Shown: positions 27,130 to 35,743 of the stretch, one piece after another
How positions within the stretch are numbered: the stretch's first letter is position 1
How the letters are laid out: every line of letters starts with the position of its first letter
From: Bacteroidales bacterium
Lineage (GTDB): Bacteria > Bacteroidota > Bacteroidia > Bacteroidales > JAUNSR01
Length of the DNA: 48,825 nt
Assembly (NCBI GenBank): GCA_030539115.1
Contig: JAUNSR010000010.1
Location: forward strand, 62,540 to 111,364
Reading direction: 5' to 3'
Made by a program: the position numbers and the translations under genes
Notes under the pieces: generated by a model
Database searches by the model: none
What the model was told of the DNA's origin: nothing
The model's input: the letters and a program-made list of their open reading frames with translations, nothing else

Positions 27130-27571
27130 AATCAAGCTCTTACAGATGAGTTTGCCTTAGGCCATAGAAATATTTTTTTTCACTCTTTTTTTCTATTAAA
27201 GAGGGCTGCAGTCATGTCATTTTTATAATAGAAAAGAAAGAGTTTTAATAATACAGCCTCTAAACTTTTTTCTTATTAAATTGGAGGTTAAGGCAAAGGG
27301 AAAATAAGAATTTTAACTCATTAAATAATATGTTAATGATTTAATAAAAAAGAGTACATTTGTCTCAGATTAATCAATGCCTAAGTCTTTCAAAACAACA
27401 AAAAAGGTCAAGATTACAGAAATATAATTACTCACTAATAAATTAACACTAAACTAAATATTTAAGAGGGTAAATATTTTATTATTCTAAACCAATTTTA
27501 TATATTGTCCGAAAGTAGGGGGTAAATTTTTTATGCTTATTTTAGTTTGTATAATTCTAACAATTGCAAAT
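27130..27571. other. Intergenic region: terminator, then -7 box
   Basis: The first part holds overlapping hairpins (27183-27261). A perfect -7 box TACATTTG lies at 27355-27362, without a good TTTG at the proper distance, giving a leader of about 200 bases for the next gene. Nothing else is recognisable. Confidence 0.5.
27183..27270 (+). terminator. Terminator region with two mutually exclusive hairpins
   Basis: CTCTTTTTTTCTATTA (27183-27198) pairs with TAATAGAAAAGAAAGAG (27226-27242). AGAGGGCTG (27200-27208) can instead pair with CAGCCTCT (27254-27261), which is followed by AAACTTTTTT. The two stems cross each other, so only one, or a pseudoknot, can form. Confidence 0.6.
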
Positions 27572-28435
27572 ATGAAACTTCTATCTGGTCATAAATCAAC
27601 TATTTTTATTTTATCGTTAGGCTTGCTGATGGCTTGTACAGGAAAAGAAAAAATCAAAGAGAATCAAATAAAATTTGAGACTGTCAAACTCGATACAATG
27701 GTCAATCTTTTTAATGATTCAACTAAACCGAAATGTGATTTTTCCTTGGAAATGGTTTATCCTTCAGCCGGTGAATCACAAGAGAAGCTGACAAAACTTC
27801 AAGAACTTTTTGTGGCAGATTATTTCGGCGATAAATATATTGGTCAGATTCCGACAATTGCCGCTAATTCCTACATGAAAGATTATGTTGAAAACTATCT
27901 TCTTCTTGAGGAGGATTATAAAAAATTCAAGAGCGAGGATAATGACAACATGGTTGGTGCTTGGATGAATTATGTTGAAAAATCAAGTTCTTCGATATAT
28001 TTTAATGCAGGAAACATAATAAGTTATACAATAAATTTTTACACTTATACAGGTGGAGCCCACGGAATGCAGGCAAATACTAATTTTGTTATCGATGCTA
28101 AAAACAACACTCCGATTACACTTGTAGATATCTTCTCTGAATCCAACTTTGAAGAGGTTGCCAAGATTATAATCTCGACGATTGCTGCAGACAGAGGATA
28201 TACCGACCCTAAACAATTGAATGAGGAGGGATTTTTCAGTCTTGAAGAGGTTTCTCCAACAGACAACTTCCTTGTAAATGAAAAAGGCATGAAATGGACT
28301 TACAATCCATACGAGATAGCTGTTTATGCGGCAGGTACCATTGAGGTATTTGTTGAGTGGGACAAGCTTATTCCTTATATTATTGAGGAAAGTCCGGTAC
28401 TTCCAATCATTAACAGCCAGCCAATTGCTAATTAA
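27572..28435 (+). CDS. DUF3298/RsiV-like lipoprotein
   Basis: 287 residues from 27572, where MKLLSGHK...LLMACTG gives a lipobox (Cys 22). The C-terminal part has the DUF3298 signature (YTGGAHGMQANTNFVID, FSESNFEEVAKII, YAAGTIEVFVEWDKLIPYI), preceded by a DUF4163-like region. This fold is shared with the anti-sigma factor RsiV, but there is no transmembrane anti-sigma segment or sigma gene here, so it is best called an envelope lipoprotein of unknown role. rsmG follows after 14 bases. Confidence 0.85.
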   Translation: MKLLSGHKSTIFILSLGLLMACTGKEKIKENQIKFETVKLDTMVNLFNDSTKPKCDFSLEMVYPSAGESQEKLTKLQELFVADYFGDKYIGQIPTIAANSYMKDYVENYLLLEEDYKKFKSEDNDNMVGAWMNYVEKSSSSIYFNAGNIISYTINFYTYTGGAHGMQANTNFVIDAKNNTPITLVDIFSESNFEEVAKIIISTIAADRGYTDPKQLNEEGFFSLEEVSPTDNFLVNEKGMKWTYNPYEIAVYAAGTIEVFVEWDKLIPYIIEESPVLPIINSQPIAN

Positions 28436-28449
28436 AACAAAACCTTTTT

Positions 28450-29073
28450 ATGGAATTAATAGAGAAATATTTTCCAAAACTAACTCAAGAACAAAAAAAT
28501 CAATTTGATGCTCTTTATGACCTTTACTTTGATTGGAATTCAAAAATCAATGTTATATCCCGTAAGGATATCGAGAATCTTTATCTGCATCATGTTCTTC
28601 ATTCTTTGGCAATAGCAAAAATTATTAATTTCAAACCAGGGACAACAATAATGGATGTTGGAACAGGTGGAGGCTTTCCCGGAATTCCTCTTGCTATTAT
28701 GTTTCCGGATACCAAATTTCATTTGGTTGACAGAATTGGGAAAAAAATTAAAGTTGCTCAAGAGGTTGCAACCGCAATAGGACTTAAAAATGTCACTTTC
28801 AGACACTGTGGTGTGGAGGAGGAAAAAACAAAATTCGACTTTGTTGTGAGCCGAGCAGTTATGCCTCTTTCCGATCTTGTTAAACTTATCAGAAAAAACA
28901 TCAAGAAGGAACAAATAAATGGTTTGCCTAACGGGCTTATATGCCTTAAAGGAGGAGAGCTTCAAAATGAAGTAAAACCATTTAAAAACACCTCTATAAT
29001 TTTCGACCTCGAGGATTATTTTTCAGAAGACTTCTTTTCAACAAAAAAGGGTGTCTATGTGCAAATAAACTAA
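28450..29073 (+). CDS. rsmG: 16S rRNA (guanine-N7) methyltransferase
   Basis: A 207-residue class I methyltransferase that methylates N7 of G527 (E. coli numbering) in 16S rRNA using S-adenosylmethionine. Motif I is DVGTGGGFPGIPLA (69-82), preceded by the family pattern NVISRKDIENLYLHHVLHSL (34-53), and VSRAVMPL follows. Length is normal. Loss-of-function in homologues gives low-level streptomycin resistance. It shares a transcript with the preceding lipoprotein gene. Confidence 0.95.
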   Translation: MELIEKYFPKLTQEQKNQFDALYDLYFDWNSKINVISRKDIENLYLHHVLHSLAIAKIINFKPGTTIMDVGTGGGFPGIPLAIMFPDTKFHLVDRIGKKIKVAQEVATAIGLKNVTFRHCGVEEEKTKFDFVVSRAVMPLSDLVKLIRKNIKKEQINGLPNGLICLKGGELQNEVKPFKNTSIIFDLEDYFSEDFFSTKKGVYVQIN

Positions 29074-29140
29074 TAAAATAGAGCTCTGTTATAATTGATT
29101 GTTGCTTTAACGGGCATTGTTTTAAAACAGATAATAAATT

Positions 29141-29782
29141 ATGAAAGTTAAAAAGTTTCAGGTCAACCCTTTTCCGGTAAATACGTATGTTATTTATGAT
29201 GAAAACAGCAAAGAATGTGCTATTATTGATCCGGGATGCTATTGGGATGAAGAAAGGAAAGATATGGAAAAGTTTATAGAAGATAATGATTTAAAAGTTA
29301 AACACCTTCTTCATACTCATCTTCATCTTGATCATATTCTTTCAACTCCTTACTTTTCAAAAAAGTATAATATTCCTTTTGCAGCCAACAAAAAAGATGA
29401 ATTTCTTCTAATTGATGGTCCTAAGCAAGCATCTCAGTGGGGACTTAAACTTGAATTTCAACCGATTGCAATTGAAAAGGAACTGAATGAGAATGATATT
29501 TTTAATATAGGTGATAGTAAATTTATTGTAAAAGAGGTTCCAGGCCATTCTCCGGGCAGTGTTGTGTTTTATGATGAAAAGGATGGCATTATTTTTACCG
29601 GAGATGTTTTATTTAATTCAAGTATTGGAAGAACAGATTTAAAAGGTGGCAATCATCAGGATCTTATTGACAATATAAGAAATAAAATTTTAGTACTCCC
29701 TGAAGAAACTGTAGTTTATAGTGGACATGGTCAGGAGACAACTATTGGATATGAAAAGAAATTTAATCCTTATCTAAGATAG
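29141..29782 (+). CDS. MBL-fold metallohydrolase (glyoxalase II-like)
   Basis: A 213-residue metallo-beta-lactamase-fold enzyme with the di-metal motif HTHLHLDH at 58-65 (H60, H62, D64, H65), then PGHSPGS, FTGDVLF and YSGHGQET. The size and motifs match the YcbL-type short glyoxalase II proteins, which hydrolyse S-lactoylglutathione or related thioesters. Bacteroidota usually lack glutathione, so the real substrate is open. It is cytoplasmic and lies 67 bases after rsmG. Confidence 0.88.
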   Translation: MKVKKFQVNPFPVNTYVIYDENSKECAIIDPGCYWDEERKDMEKFIEDNDLKVKHLLHTHLHLDHILSTPYFSKKYNIPFAANKKDEFLLIDGPKQASQWGLKLEFQPIAIEKELNENDIFNIGDSKFIVKEVPGHSPGSVVFYDEKDGIIFTGDVLFNSSIGRTDLKGGNHQDLIDNIRNKILVLPEETVVYSGHGQETTIGYEKKFNPYLR

Positions 29783-29786
29783 ACTT

Positions 29787-29835
29787 CCGCTGAAAACACA
29801 TTTGCCTTTAATTTTGGCAAATGTGTTTTCAGCGG
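29787..29835. terminator. Perfect 20-bp hairpin before gcvP
   Basis: The arms at 29787-29806 and 29816-29835 are exact inverted repeats of 20 bases (CCGCTGAAAACACATTTGCC) with a 9-base loop. It begins four bases after the metallohydrolase stop and ends 35 bases before gcvP. No T run follows, so it may be an inefficient terminator, a processing site or a stability element. Confidence 0.6.
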
Positions 29836-29870
29836 ATTATGTTTTAATACCGATTTCTAATATATATTTT

Positions 29871-32717
29871 ATGAATACACATTATTTGGCTCCGAGACAT
29901 ATTGGCATCTCGGAAAAAGACCTACCTGTTATGCTTAAAGCAGTTGGAGTGGCTTCTCTTGATGAATTAATCAAAGAGACAATTCCTGCCGATATTCTAA
30001 AGAAAAGACCTTTAAACCTTCCTAAACCGATGACCGAGAGAGAATATGCAGAGCATATCGATGAATTGGCATCAAAAAACATTGTTTTTACAAGTTATAT
30101 CGGTCAGGGATGGTATGACACTGTTACTCCTGCAGTTGTTTTAAGGAATGTTTTTGAAAATCCTGTTTGGTATACCTCTTACACCCCTTATCAAGCTGAA
30201 ATATCTCAGGGTAGATTGGAAGCTTTGCTTAATTTTCAGACTGTAATCAGTGATATGACAGCATTGCCTTTGGCAAATTGCTCTTTGCTTGATGAAGCAA
30301 CCGCAGGTGCCGAGGCTGCAACAATGATGTATAATCTAAGAAGCAAAGATCAGGTTAAGAAAAATGCAAACAAGCTTTTTGTTGATAATAAGATTTTTGC
30401 CCATACAAAGGCTGTCATTCATACACGAATGATTCCCCAAGGCATTGATATTGTTATCGGTGATTATAACACAGTAGTTTTTACTGATGAATTTTTCGGA
30501 GCAATAATTCAATATCCCGATGCAACAGGTTCGGTAAACAATTATTCAAATTTTGTTGAATCAGCACATAGGAACAATCTTAAGGTAGCAGTAGCTGCAG
30601 ATATTCTTAGTTTGGCATTATTGACCCCTCCGGGAGAATGGGGCGCCGATATTTGTTTTGGAAGCACCCAAAGATTTGGTATTCCGATGTTTTATGGTGG
30701 TCCATCTGCCGGATTCTTTGCAACAAAAGAGGAATATAAAAGAAGTATGCCGGGAAGAATTATCGGATATTCAAAAGACGCTTACGGAAAGACTGCTCTA
30801 AGGATGGCTTTGCAAACCAGAGAACAACATATTAAAAGAGAAAAAGCCACCTCTAACATTTGCACTGCGCAGGCTCTTCTTGCAACAATGGCATCTTTCT
30901 ATGCAGTTTACAATGGACCTGAAGGAATTAAATCCATTGCTCAGACAGTTCATAAATTTGCAGGTTTTCTTGCTCATGAACTTACTCAATTGGGATATAT
31001 TGTAAGCAATCATTCATTTTTCGATACTCTAACCATAATTATTCCGGACAATGTCTCCAGATATGTTATTGAAAAAGTTGCAACTGACAATAAAGTCAAT
31101 CTTTATTATGCTCAAAACGGAACAATAGGTATTAGTATTGACGAAACTACCAATGAAGATGACATAAATACTTTGCTTGAAATTTTTGCCACTGCTTCAA
31201 GTCATAAATATTCAGCAAAAACAATTGAAGTTAAAAAAGAAAATATCCCATCAGAGTTATCAAGAACCTCAACTTATCTGTTGCAGCCGGTATTTAACTC
31301 TTACCATACAGAAACAGATATGATGAGATATATCAAGAAACTTGAAAGAAGAGATATTTCGCTTGCTCATTCAATGATTCCACTTGGTTCATGCACTATG
31401 AAGATGAATGCCGCATCTGAAATGATTCCTCTAAACAACCTTAAGTGGGGAGGCATTCACCCTTTGGCTCCTTCTGAACAGACAAAGGGATATTCGGAAA
31501 TGATTGAGTCTTTAAGCAATTACTTATGTGAAATAACAAATATGGATGGTGTCAGCCTTCAGCCGAATTCAGGTGCGGGAGGTGAGTATGCAGGCCTTAG
31601 GACAATACGTTCCTACCAATTAAGCAAAGGAGAAGGTCATAGAAATATTGTTCTTATACCGGCATCTGCCCATGGCACCAATCCTGCTTCCGCTGCTCAA
31701 TGCGGATATTCTATTGTTGTAGTGGCTTGTGATGAAAAAGGCAATGTAAACATGGATGATCTAAGATCAAAAGCCACAGAATACAGAGACAACCTTGCCG
31801 CTTTCATGATCACTTATCCATCTACGCACGGAATTTTTGAAGCTCAGATTGTTGAATGCTGTAAAATAATCCATGATAATGGAGGACAGGTTTATATGGA
31901 TGGCGCAAACATGAATGCACAAGTCGGACTCACCAGTCCCGGTTTCATAGGTGCCGATGTTTGTCATCTAAACCTTCATAAAACTTTTGCCATTCCTCAC
32001 GGCGGCGGCGGTCCCGGCGTTGGTCCTATCTGTGCAAAGGCTCATTTAGTTCCTTTCCTTCCTCATCATCCTTATCTTGACAATTCAGATCTGGATACAG
32101 TCTCCTCCTCTCCATTTGGCAGCGCAGGAGTTCTTGAAATAACCTATGGTTATATTAGAATGATGGGTGCTGATGGTCTTACAATGGCTACAAAAATTGC
32201 AATTCTTAATGCCAATTATCTTGCCTCCGTCCTCGGACCTATTTATGGCATAGTTTATACCGGAATAAACGGCAGAATTGGTCATGAGCTTATTCTTGAT
32301 TGCAGAAAGATTAAGGATGAATCAGGAATTGATGAAACAGATATTTCCAAGCGCCTTATGGATTATGGATATCATGCTCCTACCCTCTCTTTCCCTGTAC
32401 ACGGCACATTAATGATTGAGCCTACAGAGAGTGAGAGCCTTCATGAATTAACTCTTTTTTGTGATGCCATGATTAACATCTATCGTGAAATCACAGAGGT
32501 AGTCGACGGTGTGGCTGATAAAGATGACAATGTCCTTAAGAACTCTCCTCATCCTCAATATGAAGTATGTGGCGACAATTGGAATCATTCATACACCAGA
32601 ACCAAAGCAGCATTTCCTTTAGAATGGATTGAAGAAAACAAATTTTGGACTAATGTTGCAAGAATCGACAATGCTCTTGGAGACAGAAATCTGATAGCTA
32701 AAGTTTGCAATTGTTAA
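29871..32717 (+). CDS. gcvP: Glycine dehydrogenase (decarboxylating), P protein
   Basis: A full-length fused P protein of 948 residues. The ATG at 29871 is used because the first in-frame Met (29802) lies inside the hairpin and adds 23 unconserved residues; MNTHYLAPRHIG is a normal start. It is the PLP-dependent subunit of the glycine cleavage system, decarboxylating glycine and passing aminomethyl to lipoylated H protein. PLP-binding K704 lies in HLNLHKTFAIPHGGGGPG. Both half-domains are present (the SQGRLEALLNFQT and HSMIPLGSCTMKMN regions). H and T proteins are not encoded in the window. Confidence 0.96.
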   Translation: MNTHYLAPRHIGISEKDLPVMLKAVGVASLDELIKETIPADILKKRPLNLPKPMTEREYAEHIDELASKNIVFTSYIGQGWYDTVTPAVVLRNVFENPVWYTSYTPYQAEISQGRLEALLNFQTVISDMTALPLANCSLLDEATAGAEAATMMYNLRSKDQVKKNANKLFVDNKIFAHTKAVIHTRMIPQGIDIVIGDYNTVVFTDEFFGAIIQYPDATGSVNNYSNFVESAHRNNLKVAVAADILSLALLTPPGEWGADICFGSTQRFGIPMFYGGPSAGFFATKEEYKRSMPGRIIGYSKDAYGKTALRMALQTREQHIKREKATSNICTAQALLATMASFYAVYNGPEGIKSIAQTVHKFAGFLAHELTQLGYIVSNHSFFDTLTIIIPDNVSRYVIEKVATDNKVNLYYAQNGTIGISIDETTNEDDINTLLEIFATASSHKYSAKTIEVKKENIPSELSRTSTYLLQPVFNSYHTETDMMRYIKKLERRDISLAHSMIPLGSCTMKMNAASEMIPLNNLKWGGIHPLAPSEQTKGYSEMIESLSNYLCEITNMDGVSLQPNSGAGGEYAGLRTIRSYQLSKGEGHRNIVLIPASAHGTNPASAAQCGYSIVVVACDEKGNVNMDDLRSKATEYRDNLAAFMITYPSTHGIFEAQIVECCKIIHDNGGQVYMDGANMNAQVGLTSPGFIGADVCHLNLHKTFAIPHGGGGPGVGPICAKAHLVPFLPHHPYLDNSDLDTVSSSPFGSAGVLEITYGYIRMMGADGLTMATKIAILNANYLASVLGPIYGIVYTGINGRIGHELILDCRKIKDESGIDETDISKRLMDYGYHAPTLSFPVHGTLMIEPTESESLHELTLFCDAMINIYREITEVVDGVADKDDNVLKNSPHPQYEVCGDNWNHSYTRTKAAFPLEWIEENKFWTNVARIDNALGDRNLIAKVCNC

Positions 32718-32730
32718 TATTATAATATAG

Positions 32731-32768
32731 AAAGAGCGGCGGTAAATAATTTTCGCCGCTCTTTTATA
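32731..32768. terminator. Terminator of gcvP, likely bidirectional
   Basis: AAAGAGCGGCG (32731-32741) pairs with CGCCGCTCTTT (32754-32764), followed by TTATATTT. It lies between convergent gcvP and the antiporter gene. Confidence 0.9.
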
Positions 32769-32840
32769 TTTAATAATCATTTACCTGAATATCCCTTTAG
32801 ATTTTTTTGTTTCACCTAAGTTGGATTATATTTTTAATAA

Positions 32841-34025
32841 TTATTCTTCTGAAACGGACGGCTTGTTTTTATTTTGAATCCACGGTCCTACAGCCATTAT
32901 CAATGTTGAAAGTATAACAACCTGTATAACCACTGAGATCGTTATTTGAGGCATGATAAAGGAGATCGGAATATATAAAAAAAGCAATATTGTCACCAAT
33001 CCCCTCGGTGCATAAAAGATATTGGGGATAATTTCCACTTTTAATAAAAAGAGATAAATTGCTCTTATTAGATATATAAATAATAATATTGCTGCCGATA
33101 TCAATAACGACTTTAAGTTTAAAAGCTCTGTCACCTTTATATAAAATCCAAGTATCAGAAAGAATATTGACCTGGTAAGGAATCCTATTTCTGTCACGAT
33201 ATGATAAAACTCCTCCGTATTGCCGCTTATTTGTTTCGGTTTAATTTTTGACACGAATTTTATAGAAGACAGCTTCTTCATATTTCCGAGGAAAAGTCCG
33301 AATACGAAAATAAATATCAGCCCGGGCAAAGCAAAATATTCTGCTATTTCATACACCAACACCAATGCTGCCATGATAGGTATTAATCTCACCTTGCTTT
33401 TCAAAAATCCAAGAAGCCAAGCAATAAACACTGTTGCCAGAATCGTCAAAATAATTATTCCTATCAATTCTGCAATAAAGATTTCTGTTTGGTAAAAAAG
33501 ATTTTTCCTTTGTTGAAACACAAAATCAAAAAAAATAATTCCTATAATATCACAAAAGCTGCTTTCATAAACTATCTCTTCTCGGTTTTTATCATTAATC
33601 AACGATGCGGCAGGAATGGCAATTGCACTGCTTATAATAGAAAAAGGTATAATATTGATAAGAGCTGTATTAAATGGCGTTTCATACTTTATATTTAAAA
33701 ACCAGGCAAGTAAAAAACTGAAAGTCAACATTGGAAGTATGCACATAAGAAACATTTTCAATATCGTCTTGTTTTTCTCCTTGCTCCACTTAAGTTCCAT
33801 TGAGCCCTGCAATACAACAAGCAACAGGCTTATTCCACCGAATATCTTCAGGAAAAGAGTGATATCGGGCAAAGATATTTTCATAGTGTCAAAAAAAATT
33901 CTTATTGAAATACCTATTGCAATTAAGAAAATGACAGACGGAATTTTTATTTTCTTTGATACAATCTCTATTATATAGCTTAGAACTATTAAAAAAGAGA
34001 ATATTATTAACATCTCATGAACCAT
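32841..34025 (-). CDS. Cation/proton antiporter (CPA2, KefB/Nha-like membrane domain)
   Basis: 394 residues from the ATG at 34025; the longer reading begins at a TTG. Around 11-12 hydrophobic segments span the whole length, beginning LIIFSFLIVLSYIIEIVSKK and including IPSVIFLIAIGI, typical of the Na+/H+ exchanger family. There is no RCK/TrkA-N regulatory domain. It probably exchanges K+ or Na+ for H+ at the inner membrane; the ion is not deducible. YigZ-like protein is encoded upstream on the same strand. Confidence 0.85.
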   Translation of the reverse strand: MVHEMLIIFSFLIVLSYIIEIVSKKIKIPSVIFLIAIGISIRIFFDTMKISLPDITLFLKIFGGISLLLVVLQGSMELKWSKEKNKTILKMFLMCILPMLTFSFLLAWFLNIKYETPFNTALINIIPFSIISSAIAIPAASLINDKNREEIVYESSFCDIIGIIFFDFVFQQRKNLFYQTEIFIAELIGIIILTILATVFIAWLLGFLKSKVRLIPIMAALVLVYEIAEYFALPGLIFIFVFGLFLGNMKKLSSIKFVSKIKPKQISGNTEEFYHIVTEIGFLTRSIFFLILGFYIKVTELLNLKSLLISAAILLFIYLIRAIYLFLLKVEIIPNIFYAPRGLVTILLFLYIPISFIMPQITISVVIQVVILSTLIMAVGPWIQNKNKPSVSEE

Positions 34026-34113
34026 AGCAACCTTATTTATTGCTATAACATAAGTCAACAATATCTTGTTTACATACTTTTTTGTAATTAAAGAGATTAC
34101 CTTTTATAATATT

Positions 34114-34713
34114 CTACTGCTTCAGTCTCAATGAATCGACCTTTAACAATCTATTTTTAAGCCTCTCGGCTTCTGTTTTTCTTATTCTCAATGTCATCTC
34201 GCAATCCATATCAAAGAATTGAGAAATAATCGTTACTCCATCCTCCTTAACAATTCTCATTACGCTGTTCAAATATGGATATTCAAAAACGACATCAATA
34301 TCCTCCTCTACAAGACATTCAATGATATTATTATTTAATATTGCCTGTTGGGCAGCCTCCCTGTAAGCTACAATAAGTCCGCTTGTACCAAGCTTTATTC
34401 CTCCAAAATATCTGATAACAACAATTAGAATATTTGTCAATTCAAAAGAATTGATTTGGCCCAAAATAGGTTTGCCGGCAGTTCCCGAGGGCTCTCCATT
34501 ATCATTAGATCTAAATTCCTTTCTTTCAGGCCCTATCATATATGCCCAACAAACATGACGGGCATCATAATATTCCTTGTTATATTTCTCTATATAAGTT
34601 TTTGCCTCTTCAACACTATGCACAGGCACTGCAAAAGATATGAATTTACTCATTTTCTCTTTATACCAACCTTCTGAAATATCACCTATTGTTTTAAAAA
34701 CATCCTCCTGCAT
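34114..34713 (-). CDS. YigZ/IMPACT family protein
   Basis: A 199-residue protein with the IMPACT (UPF0029) N-terminal domain: F-I-S-F-AVPV near 25-31, ARHVCWAYMIG near 51-61, and NDNGEPSGTAGKPIL near 70-84. A DUF1949-like ferredoxin-fold C-terminal domain follows. Family members are linked to translation or stress regulation; bacterial function remains vague. It is the first gene before the antiporter gene on the minus strand and divergent from the C_GCAxxG_C_C gene. Confidence 0.9.
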   Translation of the reverse strand: MQEDVFKTIGDISEGWYKEKMSKFISFAVPVHSVEEAKTYIEKYNKEYYDARHVCWAYMIGPERKEFRSNDNGEPSGTAGKPILGQINSFELTNILIVVIRYFGGIKLGTSGLIVAYREAAQQAILNNNIIECLVEEDIDVVFEYPYLNSVMRIVKEDGVTIISQFFDMDCEMTLRIRKTEAERLKNRLLKVDSLRLKQ

Positions 34714-34956
34714 AACGATAAAAAGCTATATTATTACGCAAATTTAAGAAAAAACCCCATTTTTGCTCATTATATAAAAAATGGGTGGAATTTTAATCTA
34801 ATATTTAGAGCCTTTATTAAATATTAGAAAGCCTCTGTATTTAGTATCTTCGCTAATCAGCCTCAAAAAATGAGAGCCTTGCATTTTAAAATTCCTCTTC
34901 ATTATTTATATCATAACACCATTGTAAACAAATAGACTAAGTATAAAATAAAAAAC

Positions 34957-35421
34957 ATGGATAAAAGAACAGAAAAAGCCATTGAGCTATTCAAAAACGG
35001 ATATAATTGTTCCCAATCTGTTTTTGCTGCATTTGCAGATATTTATGGAATGGATGAAAAAACCGCACTTCTTGTCTCTTCTTCTTTTGGCGGAGGCATT
35101 GGAAGAATGAGAGAAACTTGTGGAGCAGCCTGCGGAATGTTTCTTGCAGCAGGTCTTGAGAATGGTTCATTTACTCCCCACGACAATGATGGCAAAGCGG
35201 CTAATTATAAACTTGTACAGGAGCTTGCCTCTGAGTTCAAAAAAAGAAATGGCAGCTTAATATGTGCTGAGCTCTTGGGATTGAAGCCAAAAAGTGAAAT
35301 AACCAATATACCTGACGACCGCACTAAAGAATATTATCAGAAAAGACCGTGTGTAAAGATGGTGGAAGAGGCAACTGAAATTCTTTTAGATTATTACAAG
35401 AGTATAGGAAAAAAGATTTGA
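34957..35421 (+). CDS. C_GCAxxG_C_C family protein
   Basis: A 154-residue small redox-type protein with the spaced cysteines that define the family: C18 (YNCSQSVFAAF), C55 in TCGAAC with C59, C103 (LICAELLG) and C132 (RPCVKMVEEA). The family is common in anaerobes and is thought to bind a metal or cluster, but no activity is established. No signal peptide. It is a single gene, and the second copy of the structured repeat begins five bases after its stop. Confidence 0.9.
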   Translation: MDKRTEKAIELFKNGYNCSQSVFAAFADIYGMDEKTALLVSSSFGGGIGRMRETCGAACGMFLAAGLENGSFTPHDNDGKAANYKLVQELASEFKKRNGSLICAELLGLKPKSEITNIPDDRTKEYYQKRPCVKMVEEATEILLDYYKSIGKKI

Positions 35422-35426
35422 TGCCG

Positions 35427-35538
35427 ATGAAATCGCCATAACTCACCTAAAGATGAGATACCCAACAGAAGGTATATAAATGGCGCATTTGTACCTTAGA
35501 GGTAACGGTTATAAAAAAAAATTTATATACAAATGAAA
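35427..35538 (+). ncRNA. Duplicated structured element, copy 2 (orphan)
   Basis: 112 bases matching 24301-24412 with four differences, three of them in the AT-rich tail. The one inside the folded core changes P1 from AACC to AATC (35431-35434) opposite GGTT (35507-35510), preserving pairing by a G-U wobble. All other helices and loops are identical. It begins five bases after the C_GCAxxG_C_C stop codon. The ATG at the end (35533) is followed by AAA and TAG, so no protein follows. It could act as a stand-alone RNA, a 3' element of the preceding gene, or a transposed copy. Confidence 0.6.
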
Positions 35539-35654
35539 TAGATATTGACTTTCACAAAATAAAGGTTTGATTGTTCAAAAAAGACATTTCACAGCTAAAA
35601 AACTCTTTAATTATATTGCCTTCAGTTTAATTCCTAATATCTTACCATTTACAA

Positions 35655-35706
35655 AAAACAAGAGCCATCGTTAAGTTTAATAAACGACGGCTCTTGTTTT
35701 ATTATT
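35655..35706. terminator. Terminator of the glycogen operon
   Basis: AAAACAAGAGCCATCGTT (35655-35672) pairs with AACGACGGCTCTTGTTTT (35683-35700), one mismatch, with A/T runs on both sides. It serves glgP (minus) and can stop plus-strand transcripts as well. Confidence 0.88.
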
Positions 35707-35743
35707 ATAGATTTCTTCTGTTTAAAAGATGATTTTTAAACCA

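Noticed and set aside
29802..29870. Upstream start for gcvP
   Set aside because: It lies within the 20-bp hairpin and the extra residues do not resemble P-protein N-termini, which begin near MNTHYLAPRHIG.
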